This document shows, in pieces, positions 17,309 to 26,775 of a stretch of DNA of 64,000 nucleotides. The notes under the pieces were generated by a model. The model saw only the letters and a list, made by a program, of their open reading frames with translations, made no database searches and had not been told where the DNA came from. How positions within the stretch are numbered: position 1 is the stretch's first letter; each line of letters opens with the position of its first letter. The DNA is from Cellulomonas aerilata (GTDB lineage Bacteria; Actinomycetota; Actinomycetes; Actinomycetales; Cellulomonadaceae), in assembly GCF_007991755.1 (NCBI RefSeq), contig NZ_BJYY01000016.1, forward strand, positions 1 to 64,000. The letters are read 5' to 3'. The position numbers were made by a program, and so were the translations under genes.

Positions 17309-18037
17309 ATGACCGAGAAGCAGACCATCCTCGGACGCATCACCCAGCTCACGCGCGCGAACATCAACGCGATGATCGACCGGGCCGAGGACCCGCAGCT
17401 GATGCTGGACCAGCTCATCCGCGACTTCACGAACTCGATCGCCGAGGCCGAGGGCGCGATCGCGCAGACGATCGGCAACCTGCGCCTGGCCGAGCAGGAC
17501 CACGCGGCCGACATCGCCGCCGCCAAGGAGTGGGGCGGCAAGGCGGCCGCTGCGTCCCAGCGCGCCGACACGCTGCGCGCGCAGGGCAGCACGGCCGACG
17601 CCGACAAGTTCGACAACCTGGCCAAGGTCGCCCTCGGCAAGCAGATCTCCTTCGAGCAGGAGGCCAAGGACGCCGAGCCCATGATCGCCTCGCAGACCGA
17701 GGTGGTCGACAAGCTCAAGGCCGGCCTGGCGAGCATGAAGGACAAGCTCGACGACCTGCGGCGCCGCCGCGACACCCTGGTCGCGCGCGCGAAGTCCGCC
17801 GAGGCCCAGTCCCGCGTCCAGGGCGCGGTGGCCTCGATCAACGTCCTGGACCCGACCAGCGAGGTCTCCCGTTTCGAGGACAAGGTCCGCCGCGAGGAGG
17901 CCCGCGTCGCCGGGCAGGCCGAGCTGCAGGCGTCGTCGCTGGACGCGCAGTTCGAGGAGCTGGAGGACTCCGCGGCCGACGCCGAGGTGGCCGCCCGCCT
18001 GGCCGCCCTCAAGGGTGGCGGCTCGACCGGCGTCTGA
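17309..18037 (+). CDS. pspA: PspA/IM30 family membrane-stress protein
   Basis: The 242-residue product is almost entirely helical, with an amphipathic N-terminal helix (TILGRITQLTRANINAMIDR) and the family signature DPQLMLDQLIRDFTNSIAEA. Long coiled-coil stretches follow (DKLKAGLASMKDKLDDLRRR) and a short Gly/Ser tail. PspA/IM30 (ESCRT-III-like) proteins oligomerise on damaged membranes and protect the proton motive force. A GAGAGG ribosome site precedes ATG 17309. It follows the TPM gene on the same strand with a 172-base gap and precedes the phased CGTCCC array and a two-component system, consistent with an envelope-stress neighbourhood. Confidence 0.93.
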   Translation: MTEKQTILGRITQLTRANINAMIDRAEDPQLMLDQLIRDFTNSIAEAEGAIAQTIGNLRLAEQDHAADIAAAKEWGGKAAAASQRADTLRAQGSTADADKFDNLAKVALGKQISFEQEAKDAEPMIASQTEVVDKLKAGLASMKDKLDDLRRRRDTLVARAKSAEAQSRVQGAVASINVLDPTSEVSRFEDKVRREEARVAGQAELQASSLDAQFEELEDSAADAEVAARLAALKGGGSTGV

Positions 18038-18096
18038 CGCCCGCACGCTGCGCCCCCGGCGCCGCGGCCTCGGCCGTCGGCTCCGGGGGCGCCGTG

Positions 18097-18256
18097 CGTC
18101 CGGACATGCCCGGACGTCCCGGTGCGTCCCGCGGACGTCCCGTCCCGTCCCTCGGCGTCCCCCGGGCGTCCCGCGGGGGTCCCGTCGCGTCCCGCGCCGT
18201 CCCCCGGCGTCCCCTGGGCGTCCCGTCGCGTCCCCCGGACGTCCCCCCTGCGTCCA
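18097..18256 (+). repeat. Helically phased CGTCCC direct-repeat array
   Basis: CGTCC(C) begins at 18097, 18115, 18125, 18136, 18146, 18156, 18167, 18188, 18198, 18208, 18219, 18229, 18240 and 18251, with a G-variant at about 18178 completing the series. From 18115 on, the steps are 10 or 11 bases, averaging about 10.5, one turn of B-DNA. The step is not a multiple of three, so it is not a coding repeat. The array fills the gap after pspA and stops about 40 bases before the predicted transcription start of the response regulator. The other strand is a run of G-tracts. Confidence 0.85.
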
Positions 18257-18290
18257 GCGAACTCCCAGCCCGCGGGACGACACTGGAGGC

Positions 18291-19034
18291 ATGACTTCTG
18301 CCGCCCCGACGTCCGAGGCGCGGCTCCTCGTGGTCGACGACGAGCCGCACATCCGCGAGCTGCTGGCCACGTCCCTGCGGTTCGCCGGGTTCGAGGTGCA
18401 CGCCGCCGCCGACGGCAACGGCGCCATGCGGCTCGCCCGTGAGGTCCAGCCGGACCTCATGGTGCTGGACGTCATGCTGCCCGACATGGACGGCTTCACC
18501 GTCACCCGCCGGCTGCGCGACTCGGGCCAGCACGTCCCGGTCCTCTTCCTCACCGCGCGCGACAACACCAGCGACAAGGTGACGGGGCTGACCGTCGGCG
18601 GTGACGACTACGTCACCAAGCCGTTCAGCCTCGAGGAGGTCGTCGCCCGCATCCGTGCCGTGCTGCGCCGCACCCAGGCCGAGCGCTCGGCCGACGACGC
18701 CGCCGTGCTGCGGGTGGCCGACCTGGAGCTGGACGAGGACAGCCACGACGTGCGCCGCGGGCGCCGGACCATCGAGCTGTCCCCGACCGAGTTCAAGCTG
18801 CTGCGCTACCTGATGCTCAACGCCGGACGGGTCCTGTCCAAGGCGCAGATCCTGGACCACGTCTGGGAGTACGACTGGGGCGGCGACGCCAACATCGTCG
18901 AGTCGTACATCTCCTACCTGCGGCGCAAGGTGGACGCCCCCGCCGCCTCCGCCGACGGCGCCCCCACCGTGCCGTTGATCCACACCAAGCGCGGGGTCGG
19001 CTACGTGCTCCGCCTGCCGCCGGGGACGTCGTGA
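18291..19034 (+). CDS. OmpR-family response regulator
   Basis: A 247-residue two-domain regulator. The receiver has acidic residues D16-D17, phospho-acceptor D60 (MVLDVMLPDMDG), T88 and K110 (DDYVTKPF). The winged-helix output domain (LSPTEFKLLRYLMLNAGRVL, then YISYLRRKVD and HTKRGVGYVL) is of OmpR/PhoB type. Start ATG 18291 is supported by a leaderless -10 (GACACT, 18279-18284) six bases upstream; the GGAGG between them is too close to act as a ribosome site. The stop overlaps the kinase start (GTGA). The phased array just upstream is a plausible target for autoregulation, which is inference. Confidence 0.95.
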   Translation: MTSAAPTSEARLLVVDDEPHIRELLATSLRFAGFEVHAAADGNGAMRLAREVQPDLMVLDVMLPDMDGFTVTRRLRDSGQHVPVLFLTARDNTSDKVTGLTVGGDDYVTKPFSLEEVVARIRAVLRRTQAERSADDAAVLRVADLELDEDSHDVRRGRRTIELSPTEFKLLRYLMLNAGRVLSKAQILDHVWEYDWGGDANIVESYISYLRRKVDAPAASADGAPTVPLIHTKRGVGYVLRLPPGTS

Positions 19035-20872
19035 GCACCGCTCCTCCCGAGGGCGCCCCGGGCGACGACGCCGGTCGTGACGCAGGGGACGTCGACGTCC
19101 GGCCCGCCGGCGCGGGGCCCGACGTCCGGCCCGCCGGGGCTGGGCCCGACGCCGTCCGGCCCGCCGGCGCAGGGCCCGACGGCGTCGACCACGACGCCCC
19201 CGTCCGACCGACGGTCGGCGAGCGACTGCGGGCGGTGCCGCTCGGTGCGCGGATGGTGGCGATCCTGTGCGCCGTCCTGCTGGTCGGGCTCACCGTCACC
19301 GGCGCCACCGCCCTCACCCTGCTGCGCCGCAACCTGGTCCAGCAGGTCGACGAGCAGATCCTCACCTACGCCCGGCCCCTCGTCCGCAAGGCGACGGGAT
19401 TCGACTCGCGCGGCCCGGGCGGCGGCGGCGACGACCGCCTGCCGAGCGACTACTACGTCGAGATCGTGGACGCCGCGGGGTCGACCGTCGGCGAGCCGGT
19501 CCGGGCGGACACCAGCAGCGCCGGTGCGCCGCGGCTGCCCGACCTCGGCCGGGCCGAGGTCCTCGACCGCGGCCAGCACCCGTTCACCGTGACGTCCACG
19601 CAGGGCCCCACGGACTGGCGCGCGATCGTCCTGCCCGCCGAGGACGAGTTCGGCGAGTACGCCGGCGCCGTGGCCATCGCGCTGCCCCTGACCGGGGTCG
19701 AGAAGACCCTCGCCGACATGCGCAAGGCCATCGTGCTCACCGGGCTGGCGGTCATCGCGCTCGGGTCCGTCGCCGGCTGGGTGGCCGTGCGCCGCTCGCT
19801 GCGGCCGCTGCAGGAGATGGAGGCGACGGCGGGCGCCATCGCCGCCGGGGACCTGACCCGCCGTGTCCCGCCCCGCCCGACGACCACCGAGGTCGGCCGG
19901 CTCTCGGCGGCGCTCAACGCGATGCTCGGGCACATCGAGCGCGCGTTCTCCGCCCGCGCCGCCTCCGAGGACCGCATGCGCCGGTTCGTAGCGGACGCCT
20001 CGCACGAGCTGCGCACCCCGCTGGCGACGATCCGGGGGTACGGCGAGCTGTACCGGATGGGCGCGCTGACGACCCCGCAGCAGGTCGACGACACCGTCCG
20101 GCGGATCGAGGAGTCCGCCACCCGGATGGGCCGGCTCGTCGAGGACCTGCTCGCGCTGGCCCGGCTCGACGAGGGCCGTCCGCTGCGCACCGAGGCCGTG
20201 GACCTGACCGTGGTCGCCGCCGACGCGCTGAGCGACCTGCGCGCCCTGGACCGCACCCGGTCGGTGCGGATCACCCCGGTGCCCGAGGGGGCCGAGCTGG
20301 GCGCGTGCGTCGTCGTCGGCGACGAGGACCGCCTGCGCCAGGTGCTGGCCAACCTCACCGGCAACGTCGTCCAGCACACACCCCCCGGCACCGCCGTCGA
20401 GATCGCGGTCGGTCGGCACTCGCCGGGGTGGGCGCTGGTCGAGGTCCGCGACCACGGCCCGGGCATCGCGCCGGAGCACGCCGCCCGCGTGTTCGAGCGG
20501 TTCTACCGGGTGGACGCGTCCCGGACCCGGGAGTCCGGCGGCGGCGCCGGGCTCGGCATGGCCATCGTCGCGGCGATCGTCGAGGCCCACCACGGCCGCG
20601 TCGAGCTGGCGCCGACACCCGGCGGCGGCACCACCGTCCGCGTGTGGCTGCCCACGTCGGCCGTCCCGCTCGGCCACGGCGACACGGACACCGGCCCGGC
20701 ACGGGCGGACGCCGGCGCGGCCGTCGCGCCGTCCCGCGGCGACGGTGGTCACCCGGGCACGGGCACCCCGATCGGTGCCGCTGCGGGCGCCGCGGACGCC
20801 CGCTCGGGTCGTCCGGCGGGCGGTGCCGCGGACGTCGGGGTCGAGGCGCTGCCGGTGGAGCACCGAGCCTGA
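19031..20872 (+). CDS. HAMP sensor histidine kinase
   Basis: A 613-residue sensor: a Pro/Ala/Gly cytoplasmic tail (1-70) with three DVRPAGAGP repeats, TM1 (about 75-97), an extracytoplasmic domain of about 130 residues, TM2 (about 232-253), HAMP, a HisKA helix with H325 in DASHELRTP, and an HATPase with NLTGNVVQHTP (N-box), DHGPGI (G1) and GAGLGMAIV (G2). A Gly/Ala-rich tail ends the protein. It is co-translated with the response regulator (GTGA overlap) and is its partner. Start GTG 19031 is set by that overlap; the low-complexity head leaves later starts possible. The signal is unknown. Confidence 0.93.
   Translation: MSTAPPEGAPGDDAGRDAGDVDVRPAGAGPDVRPAGAGPDAVRPAGAGPDGVDHDAPVRPTVGERLRAVPLGARMVAILCAVLLVGLTVTGATALTLLRRNLVQQVDEQILTYARPLVRKATGFDSRGPGGGGDDRLPSDYYVEIVDAAGSTVGEPVRADTSSAGAPRLPDLGRAEVLDRGQHPFTVTSTQGPTDWRAIVLPAEDEFGEYAGAVAIALPLTGVEKTLADMRKAIVLTGLAVIALGSVAGWVAVRRSLRPLQEMEATAGAIAAGDLTRRVPPRPTTTEVGRLSAALNAMLGHIERAFSARAASEDRMRRFVADASHELRTPLATIRGYGELYRMGALTTPQQVDDTVRRIEESATRMGRLVEDLLALARLDEGRPLRTEAVDLTVVAADALSDLRALDRTRSVRITPVPEGAELGACVVVGDEDRLRQVLANLTGNVVQHTPPGTAVEIAVGRHSPGWALVEVRDHGPGIAPEHAARVFERFYRVDASRTRESGGGAGLGMAIVAAIVEAHHGRVELAPTPGGGTTVRVWLPTSAVPLGHGDTDTGPARADAGAAVAPSRGDGGHPGTGTPIGAAAGAADARSGRPAGGAADVGVEALPVEHRA
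19094..19177 (+). repeat. In-frame tandem repeat in kinase N-terminus
   Basis: Three copies of a 27-30-base unit encode DVRPAGAGP, DVRPAGAGP and DAVRPAGAGP (residues 22-49) in the cytoplasmic tail ahead of TM1. Copy number could vary by slippage without breaking the frame. Confidence 0.7.
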
Positions 20873-20891
20873 CGGCAGCGCTCCCACACCG

Positions 20892-20913
20892 GCCCGGAGA
20901 GACCCGTCCGGGC
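20892..20913 (+). terminator. Short hairpin after the two-component operon
   Basis: GCCCGGA (20892-20898) pairs with TCCGGGC (20907-20913) around an eight-base loop, 20 bases after the kinase stop. No T-tract follows. Confidence 0.4.
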
Positions 20914-20987
20914 GAAGCGGCGGAGCGCGCGTGCGGGGTTACGATGTCGGGTCCTATCAGCACTTCGATGAAGTCCGTGAGGCTCCG

Positions 20988-21920
20988 ATGGGCGTCTACG
21001 ACGCACCTCAGTGGTTGTTGTCCGCCTGGTCCGCCAGCTGTCGCGAGGCCGGTGCGACCGCGGCCCCGGAGCAGGTCCGTGCGGTCGGTCAGCGGCTGAT
21101 CGAGCGCTGGTCCGAGCCGGGGCGCCACTTCCACAACATCAAGCACCTCGTGCACGTGCTGTCCCGGGTGGACGAGCTCGCCCAGGAGACGCACGAGCCG
21201 GACCTCGTCCGGCTGGCCGCCTGGTACCACGGGGCGATCTTCGACGCGGCGCAGAAGGCCGCGTACGCCAACCGTGGCGGCGAGGACGAGGTGGCCAGCG
21301 CCGAGCTGGCTCGCACCGAGCTGGCGGCGCTGGGGATCCCGGAGCGCCGCGTCGAGCGGGTGGCCGAGCTGGTCGTCGCCCTGGTCCGGCACACCGCCAC
21401 GCCCGGTGACTTCGACTGCGCGGTGCTCTGCGACGCCGACCTCGCGATGCTGGCCGCGGAGCCGCAGCGCTACAAGTCGTACCTGAAGGACCTGCGGGCC
21501 GAGTACGCCCACGTGCCGTTCGAGGACTACCTGCGGGCGCGCGCCGCGATCCTCACCAAGTTCCAGAAGCGCTCGAGCCTGTTCGCGAGTCCGCTGGGGG
21601 CCGCCTGGGAGGAGCCGGCACGGCAGAACGTCGCGGCCGAGCTGCACCGCATCCGCAAGGAGCTCGCCTCGCTGGAGTCCGCGGCCGCCGTGGCCGGAGT
21701 CGTTGCGGAGGGGTCCGGCGTCCCCGGGTCCGACGGCGTGGTGAACGGCTCGCCCGGGCAGCCGGCGACGGACGACAGCAGCCGCAACGGCACCACCGTC
21801 CCGGCCTCGGCGACCGGCGCTGACGCGTCGACGCCCGCGGCCCCCGCGGCACCGGTCACCAGCGGTCCGGGCCGGGGGTCCGGCGCCGGTCCGCGCCGCA
21901 CCGGCCTCTGGTTCCGCTGA
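20988..21920 (+). CDS. HD-domain protein (predicted metal-dependent phosphohydrolase)
   Basis: A 310-residue protein. The first 210 residues match predicted HD-superfamily hydrolases: ERWSEPGRHFHNIKHLVHVL supplies a His pair, LAAWYHGAIFDA gives the next metal ligands (H, D), and CAVLCDADLAMLA an Asp. The usual HD doublet reads HG here, as in several members of this N-methyl-D-aspartate-receptor-NMDAR2C-like group, so activity is uncertain. The C-terminal 100 residues are disordered, Gly/Ser/Pro-rich. Start ATG 20988 has GAGG five bases upstream, and TACGAT at 20940-20945 is a candidate -10. It is monocistronic as far as I can see. Confidence 0.78.
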   Translation: MGVYDAPQWLLSAWSASCREAGATAAPEQVRAVGQRLIERWSEPGRHFHNIKHLVHVLSRVDELAQETHEPDLVRLAAWYHGAIFDAAQKAAYANRGGEDEVASAELARTELAALGIPERRVERVAELVVALVRHTATPGDFDCAVLCDADLAMLAAEPQRYKSYLKDLRAEYAHVPFEDYLRARAAILTKFQKRSSLFASPLGAAWEEPARQNVAAELHRIRKELASLESAAAVAGVVAEGSGVPGSDGVVNGSPGQPATDDSSRNGTTVPASATGADASTPAAPAAPVTSGPGRGSGAGPRRTGLWFR

Positions 21921-22113
21921 GCCCTCGCCGCCGAGCGCTCCGCCGGCGGCACCTCACCGACGACCCCGCCCCGACCCCCGGGCCCCGACGGGCACGCCCC
22001 GACCCCGGGTCCTCGGCGGGCACAGTCCGTCCACCGGGCAGCCCCGGCCGCTGACCGCTCGGGCCGGCCTCCTGCGTAGCGTCCTGAACCCCACCACGGT
22101 CAGGAGGTCAGGC

Positions 22114-22404
22114 GTGAGCAGGTACGAGGTCGACAGCGCACAGGTGGCGCAGGCGAGCGCAGCGGTCCGCGGCTCCACCGCGGCGATCCGGACGGAGGTC
22201 GCCGCGATGATGCGGCACCTCACCGACCTGCAGTCGAGCTGGCGGGGCGGGGCGGCGACGGCGTTCGGGGTGGTGATGGCCGACTGGGCCGTGACCCAGG
22301 CGCGGGTCGAGGACTCGCTGGACCAGATCACGGCGGCGCTCGGGGCCGCGGCCGCGACGTACGCCGACGCCGAGCAGCAGGCCGCGCGGCTGTTCGGCCG
22401 GTAG
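22114..22404 (+). CDS. WXG100 (ESAT-6-like) protein
   Basis: A 96-residue helical hairpin protein with the WXG turn (SSWRGGAATAF at about residues 41-51), a first helix DSAQVAQASAAVRGSTAAIR and a second helix rich in Ala. Such proteins are small substrates or partners of type VII (ESX) secretion. Start GTG 22114 has a strong AGGAGG six bases upstream; TAGCGT at 22076-22081 is a candidate -10. No second WXG100 gene, EccC ATPase or LXG toxin is next to it, so it is an orphan here; the secretion genes would have to be elsewhere. Confidence 0.9.
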   Translation: MSRYEVDSAQVAQASAAVRGSTAAIRTEVAAMMRHLTDLQSSWRGGAATAFGVVMADWAVTQARVEDSLDQITAALGAAAATYADAEQQAARLFGR

Positions 22405-22608
22405 CGGGCGGCCCGACGCCGGATGCCCCGGTCGGCAGCAGGGACCGCGTGCTCGGACCCGCGGCGCAGCCGTCGGGCCCGGTGGCGCCGCGGGGCACCG
22501 GTACCGGCAGCCCGGCTCGCGCGAGCGCTGCGCGTCGACGTCGCCGGGGCACGGGTGCGTCCAGACGCGCAGGACGCGAGGAGCCGGGGCGCTGGGTAGC
22601 CTGGCGCG

Positions 22609-22872
22609 GTGACCGTGCTCGTCGACCCCCCGCTGTGGCCACGGCACGGCCGGCTCTGGTCGCACCTGGTCAGCGACACGTCGCTGGACGAGCTGCACGC
22701 GTTCGCCGAGGCCGCCGGGATCCCCCGGCGCGGGTTCGACCTCGACCACTACGACGTGCCCGACGAGCAGCACGCGCGGCTCGTCGCCCTCGGCGCGGAG
22801 GCCGTGGGCACCCGTGAGCTGGTGCGCCGCCTGCGCGCGTCGGGCCTCCGGGTCCGCGCCCGCGACCGCTGA
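22609..22872 (+). CDS. DUF4031 domain protein
   Basis: An 87-residue protein with the compact DUF4031 pattern: TVLVDPPLWPRHGRLWSHLV, then FAEAAGIPRRGFDLDHYDVP. DUF4031 is a small bacterial family of unknown function; the conserved Trp, His and Asp residues suggest a binding or catalytic pocket. Start GTG 22609 sits exactly six bases after TAGCCT (22597-22602), a leaderless promoter, and there is no ribosome site. It is monocistronic and ends towards groL with a strong terminator between. Confidence 0.82.
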   Translation: MTVLVDPPLWPRHGRLWSHLVSDTSLDELHAFAEAAGIPRRGFDLDHYDVPDEQHARLVALGAEAVGTRELVRRLRASGLRVRARDR

Positions 22873-22943
22873 CGCACGTCCGGGCCGGCACCCGGGCCGC
22901 GCCCAGCTGCGAACGCGATCGCTGGCACGGGCGCCCACAGCTC

Positions 22944-22985
22944 GACGGCGGGCCGGTCACCTCTGGAGGTGACCGGCCCGCCGTC
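22944..22985. terminator. Perfect 20-bp bidirectional terminator hairpin
   Basis: Arms 22944-22963 and 22966-22985 are exact reverse complements around a two-base centre. It lies between the convergent DUF4031 and groL genes, 35 bases beyond the groL stop, and should serve both. Confidence 0.85.
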
Positions 22986-23019
22986 GTTCAGAGCCGGGTG
23001 GTGCTGGACGATCCGAGGA

Positions 23020-24720
<1,701 letters not shown>

Positions 24721-24765
24721 TCATGTCCCGGGTCGGGCGCGGACCTCACCGGTCTGCCTCGTGTT

Positions 24766-24792
24766 CTGTCACTCTCCTATCGAGAGTGCTAA
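24766..24792 (-). promoter_or_regulatory. CIRCE element 1 (groL)
   Basis: On the minus strand this reads TTAGCACTC-N9-GAGTGACAG, a CIRCE operator with a perfect upstream half and a degraded downstream half. It covers the predicted transcription start of groL. HrcA is the known repressor for CIRCE. Confidence 0.88.
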
Positions 24793-24800
24793 GTCCATTG

Positions 24801-24827
24801 TTGGCACTCTCACCCCGAGAGTGCAAG
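24801..24827 (-). promoter_or_regulatory. CIRCE element 2 and promoter (groL)
   Basis: CTTGCACTC-N9-GAGTGCCAA on the minus strand is a second CIRCE, centred 35 bases from the first. TTGCAC within it (24826-24821) can serve as -35 with AACAAT (24802-24797) as -10 after 18 bases, so the operator covers the promoter. Confidence 0.88.
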
Positions 24828-24945
24828 GTCGCCGCCCTCGGCGGGTCGCACCGGGCGCCTCGACGGGCCCATCACGAGGCACACGGCCGGGCCGGCGACG
24901 AGGGACGAGTGCCCGCCGGCCGCCCTGGCCGGCCCCGGCCGGCGA

Positions 24946-25584
24946 TCAGCCGGCGAAGTCACGCTCCAGGACGACCTCGATGCCGGCCGTCGCGTCGCTC
25001 TCCGCGAGCTCGACGGCAGCGATGCCGAGCACGTCCGCGACCGCGCGGGCGGACACCTCGAGCTCGGCCGTGCCGTAGAACACCGTCGACGACGGCAGCG
25101 TCCCGCCCGGGTAGTTGCCGGAGTCCACCTCGCTCCAGCCCGCGTCGGACAGCTGGTCCGCGGCCTCCGCGGCCAGACCGGAGATCGACGTGGAGTTGAA
25201 GACGGTCACCGGGGTCCCGAGGTCCGGCTCGGGCAGGGGGGCGGGCGTCTGCACCGGGGCCGGCTCCTCGGTGGCCGGCGGCTCGGCCGCGGGCGCCTCG
25301 GTCGCGGGCGCCTCCGTGGCGGGGGGCTCCGCCGGGGCGGGCTCGGTCGGCGCGGGCTCGGTGGCCCCGGGCGCCGCGACCCCGGTGCCCGTGCCGGGCG
25401 CGCGGTCGTCCCACACGAGGGCCACGACGGCGAGGCCCAGCCCGGCCGAGACGAGCAGCGCCACGAGGAAGGGCCACACGGTGCTCCAGCGCGACCGCGG
25501 CCGGCGGTGTACCCCTCGCGGTCCCGCCGACGGGTCGACGGCGTCGAACTCGTCGGGAGGGTACGGGTACTCGCCCTGGGTCAC
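24946..25584 (-). CDS. LytR C-terminal domain (LytR_C) membrane protein
   Basis: A 212-residue protein: a short acidic cytoplasmic head ([14 protein letters not shown]), one transmembrane helix (about residues 38-58, [20 protein letters not shown]), an extracytoplasmic Pro/Ala/Glu/Thr linker with [17 protein letters not shown] repeats, and a LytR_C domain ([20 protein letters not shown] ... [20 protein letters not shown]). LytR_C occurs alone or after LCP enzymes that attach glycopolymers to peptidoglycan; this one lacks the catalytic LCP part, so it is probably a wall-binding accessory. Start GTG 25584 is supported by TAGCCT (25597-25592) seven bases upstream. The linker probably spans the wall. 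Confidence 0.82.
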   Translation of the reverse strand: MTQGEYPYPPDEFDAVDPSAGPRGVHRRPRSRWSTVWPFLVALLVSAGLGLAVVALVWDDRAPGTGTGVAAPGATEPAPTEPAPAEPPATEAPATEAPAAEPPATEEPAPVQTPAPLPEPDLGTPVTVFNSTSISGLAAEAADQLSDAGWSEVDSGNYPGGTLPSSTVFYGTAELEVSARAVADVLGIAAVELAESDATAGIEVVLERDFAG

Positions 25585-25615
25585 GGCGGACAGGCTAGCC
25601 GCTCGCCGAGAGGGG

Positions 25616-25915
25616 TCAGGCGTCGACACCCAGGCGCCGCGCGGTGCGCGCACGCTGCCGCGACGCCCGCATCCGGCGGAGCCGCTTGACCAGCATCGGG
25701 TCGTGCGCGAGGGCCGCCGGGGAGTCGATCAGGGCGTTGAGGACCTGGTAGTACCGGGTCGCCGACATGTCGAAGAGCTCGCGGATCGCCTGCTCCTTCG
25801 CGCCCGCGTACTTCCACCACTGCCGCTCGAAGGCGAGCACCTGCTGGTCTCGCTCGGACAGGCCCCCGTCCCCGCTCGCGGTCTGCTCGCGCGCCGCCGT
25901 CGCCGTGGCTTCCAT
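25616..25915 (-). CDS. DUF3263 helix-turn-helix-like protein
   Basis: A 99-residue protein with the DUF3263 core [20 protein letters not shown], then [19 protein letters not shown] and a basic tail [19 protein letters not shown]. The core looks like a sigma-region-4-type helix-turn-helix with an aromatic WW pair, so DNA or RNA-polymerase binding is plausible; the family is actinobacterial and uncharacterised. Start ATG 25915 has GGGAG four bases upstream. The promoter (ATGACA 25980-25975, 18-base spacer, TACCCT 25956-25951) is overlapped by an 18-bp palindrome, suggesting repression. Confidence 0.82.
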   Translation of the reverse strand: MEATATAAREQTASGDGGLSERDQQVLAFERQWWKYAGAKEQAIRELFDMSATRYYQVLNALIDSPAALAHDPMLVKRLRRMRASRQRARTARRLGVDA

Positions 25916-25963
25916 CGGTCTCCCTCGTCCTGCGTCCCTCACCGCTCGCCAGGGTACGACCGT

Positions 25964-25981
25964 AATGACACGGGTGTCATT
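25964..25981. promoter_or_regulatory. 18-bp perfect palindromic operator candidate
   Basis: AATGACAC, GG, GTGTCATT is a perfect dyad. It overlaps the -35 of the DUF3263 promoter and lies 83 bases upstream of ung on the other strand. Form and length resemble TetR-family operators; no TetR gene is adjacent. Confidence 0.6.
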
Positions 25982-26063
25982 CGTCCGGCGCGTCGCGACC
26001 GGCGTGCCTCGCGGCCGGGTCGCCGCCCAGGCGCGCGGTGGCGTGCGCACTACCCTCGTGCCG

Positions 26064-26750
26064 GTGAGCCCCACCCCTGGCCGTCCGCTGGACCAGATCG
26101 TCGCGCCGGACTGGGCCCTGGCCCTGGCTCCGGTCGAGCAGCAGATCCACGCGATGGGCGACTTCCTGCGCGCCGAGATCGCAGCCGGCCGGGACTACCT
26201 CCCTGCCGGCGACGCCGTCCTGCGGGCGTTCACCCGTCCCCTCGCCGACGTCCGCGTGCTCGTCGTCGGGCAGGACCCGTACCCCACGCCCGGTCACGCG
26301 ATGGGCCTGTCGTTCTCCGTGCAGCCGCACGTCACCCCGGTCCCGCGGTCGCTGGCCAACATCTTCACCGAGCTGGTCGCCGACGTCGGCTGTCCGCCGC
26401 CGAGCACGGGCGACCTGTCCCCCTGGGCCGACCGGGGCGTGATGATGCTCAACCGCGTGCTGACGGTCCGCCCCGGCACCCCGGCGTCGCACCGCGGCAA
26501 GGGCTGGGAGGCGGTGACGGACCGCGCCATCGAGGCCCTCGTCGCGCGCGACGACCCCCTCGTCGCGGTGCTGTGGGGACGCGACGCGCAGAGCCTGACG
26601 CCCGCCCTCGGCGCGACCCCGGTGGTGGCCAGCGCCCACCCGAGCCCGCTGTCGGCGCGCACCGGCTTCTTCGGGTCGCGTCCGTTCTCCCGCGTCAACG
26701 AGCTGCTCGCCGAGCAGGGCGCCGACCCGGTGGACTGGACGTTGCCGTGA
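26064..26750 (+). CDS. ung: Uracil-DNA glycosylase, family 1
   Basis: The 228-residue enzyme removes uracil from DNA at the start of base excision repair. The water-activating loop [17 protein letters not shown] carries the catalytic Asp, [12 protein letters not shown] and [15 protein letters not shown] follow, and the leucine loop [14 protein letters not shown] carries the catalytic His. Length is typical for Ung. Start GTG 26064 lies seven bases after TACCCT (26051-26056), a leaderless promoter; an in-frame GTG at 26058 is only one base from that hexamer and is rejected. The SGNH gene follows after 25 bases with its own -10. Confidence 0.95.
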   Translation: MSPTPGRPLDQIVAPDWALALAPVEQQIHAMGDFLRAEIAAGRDYLPAGDAVLRAFTRPLADVRVLVVGQDPYPTPGHAMGLSFSVQPHVTPVPRSLANIFTELVADVGCPPPSTGDLSPWADRGVMMLNRVLTVRPGTPASHRGKGWEAVTDRAIEALVARDDPLVAVLWGRDAQSLTPALGATPVVASAHPSPLSARTGFFGSRPFSRVNELLAEQGADPVDWTLP

Positions 26751-26775
26751 CGGACCCGCGGGCGATGATGGACCG

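Noticed and set aside
13897-18012. 1,371-codon minus-strand open frame spanning XPB to pspA
   Set aside because: It crosses four well-supported genes on both strands and is Arg/Ala/Gly-rich. It is a composition artefact.
18097-18256. CRISPR array
   Set aside because: The repeats are only six bases, spaced at 10-11 bases, with no spacers of unique sequence and no cas genes.
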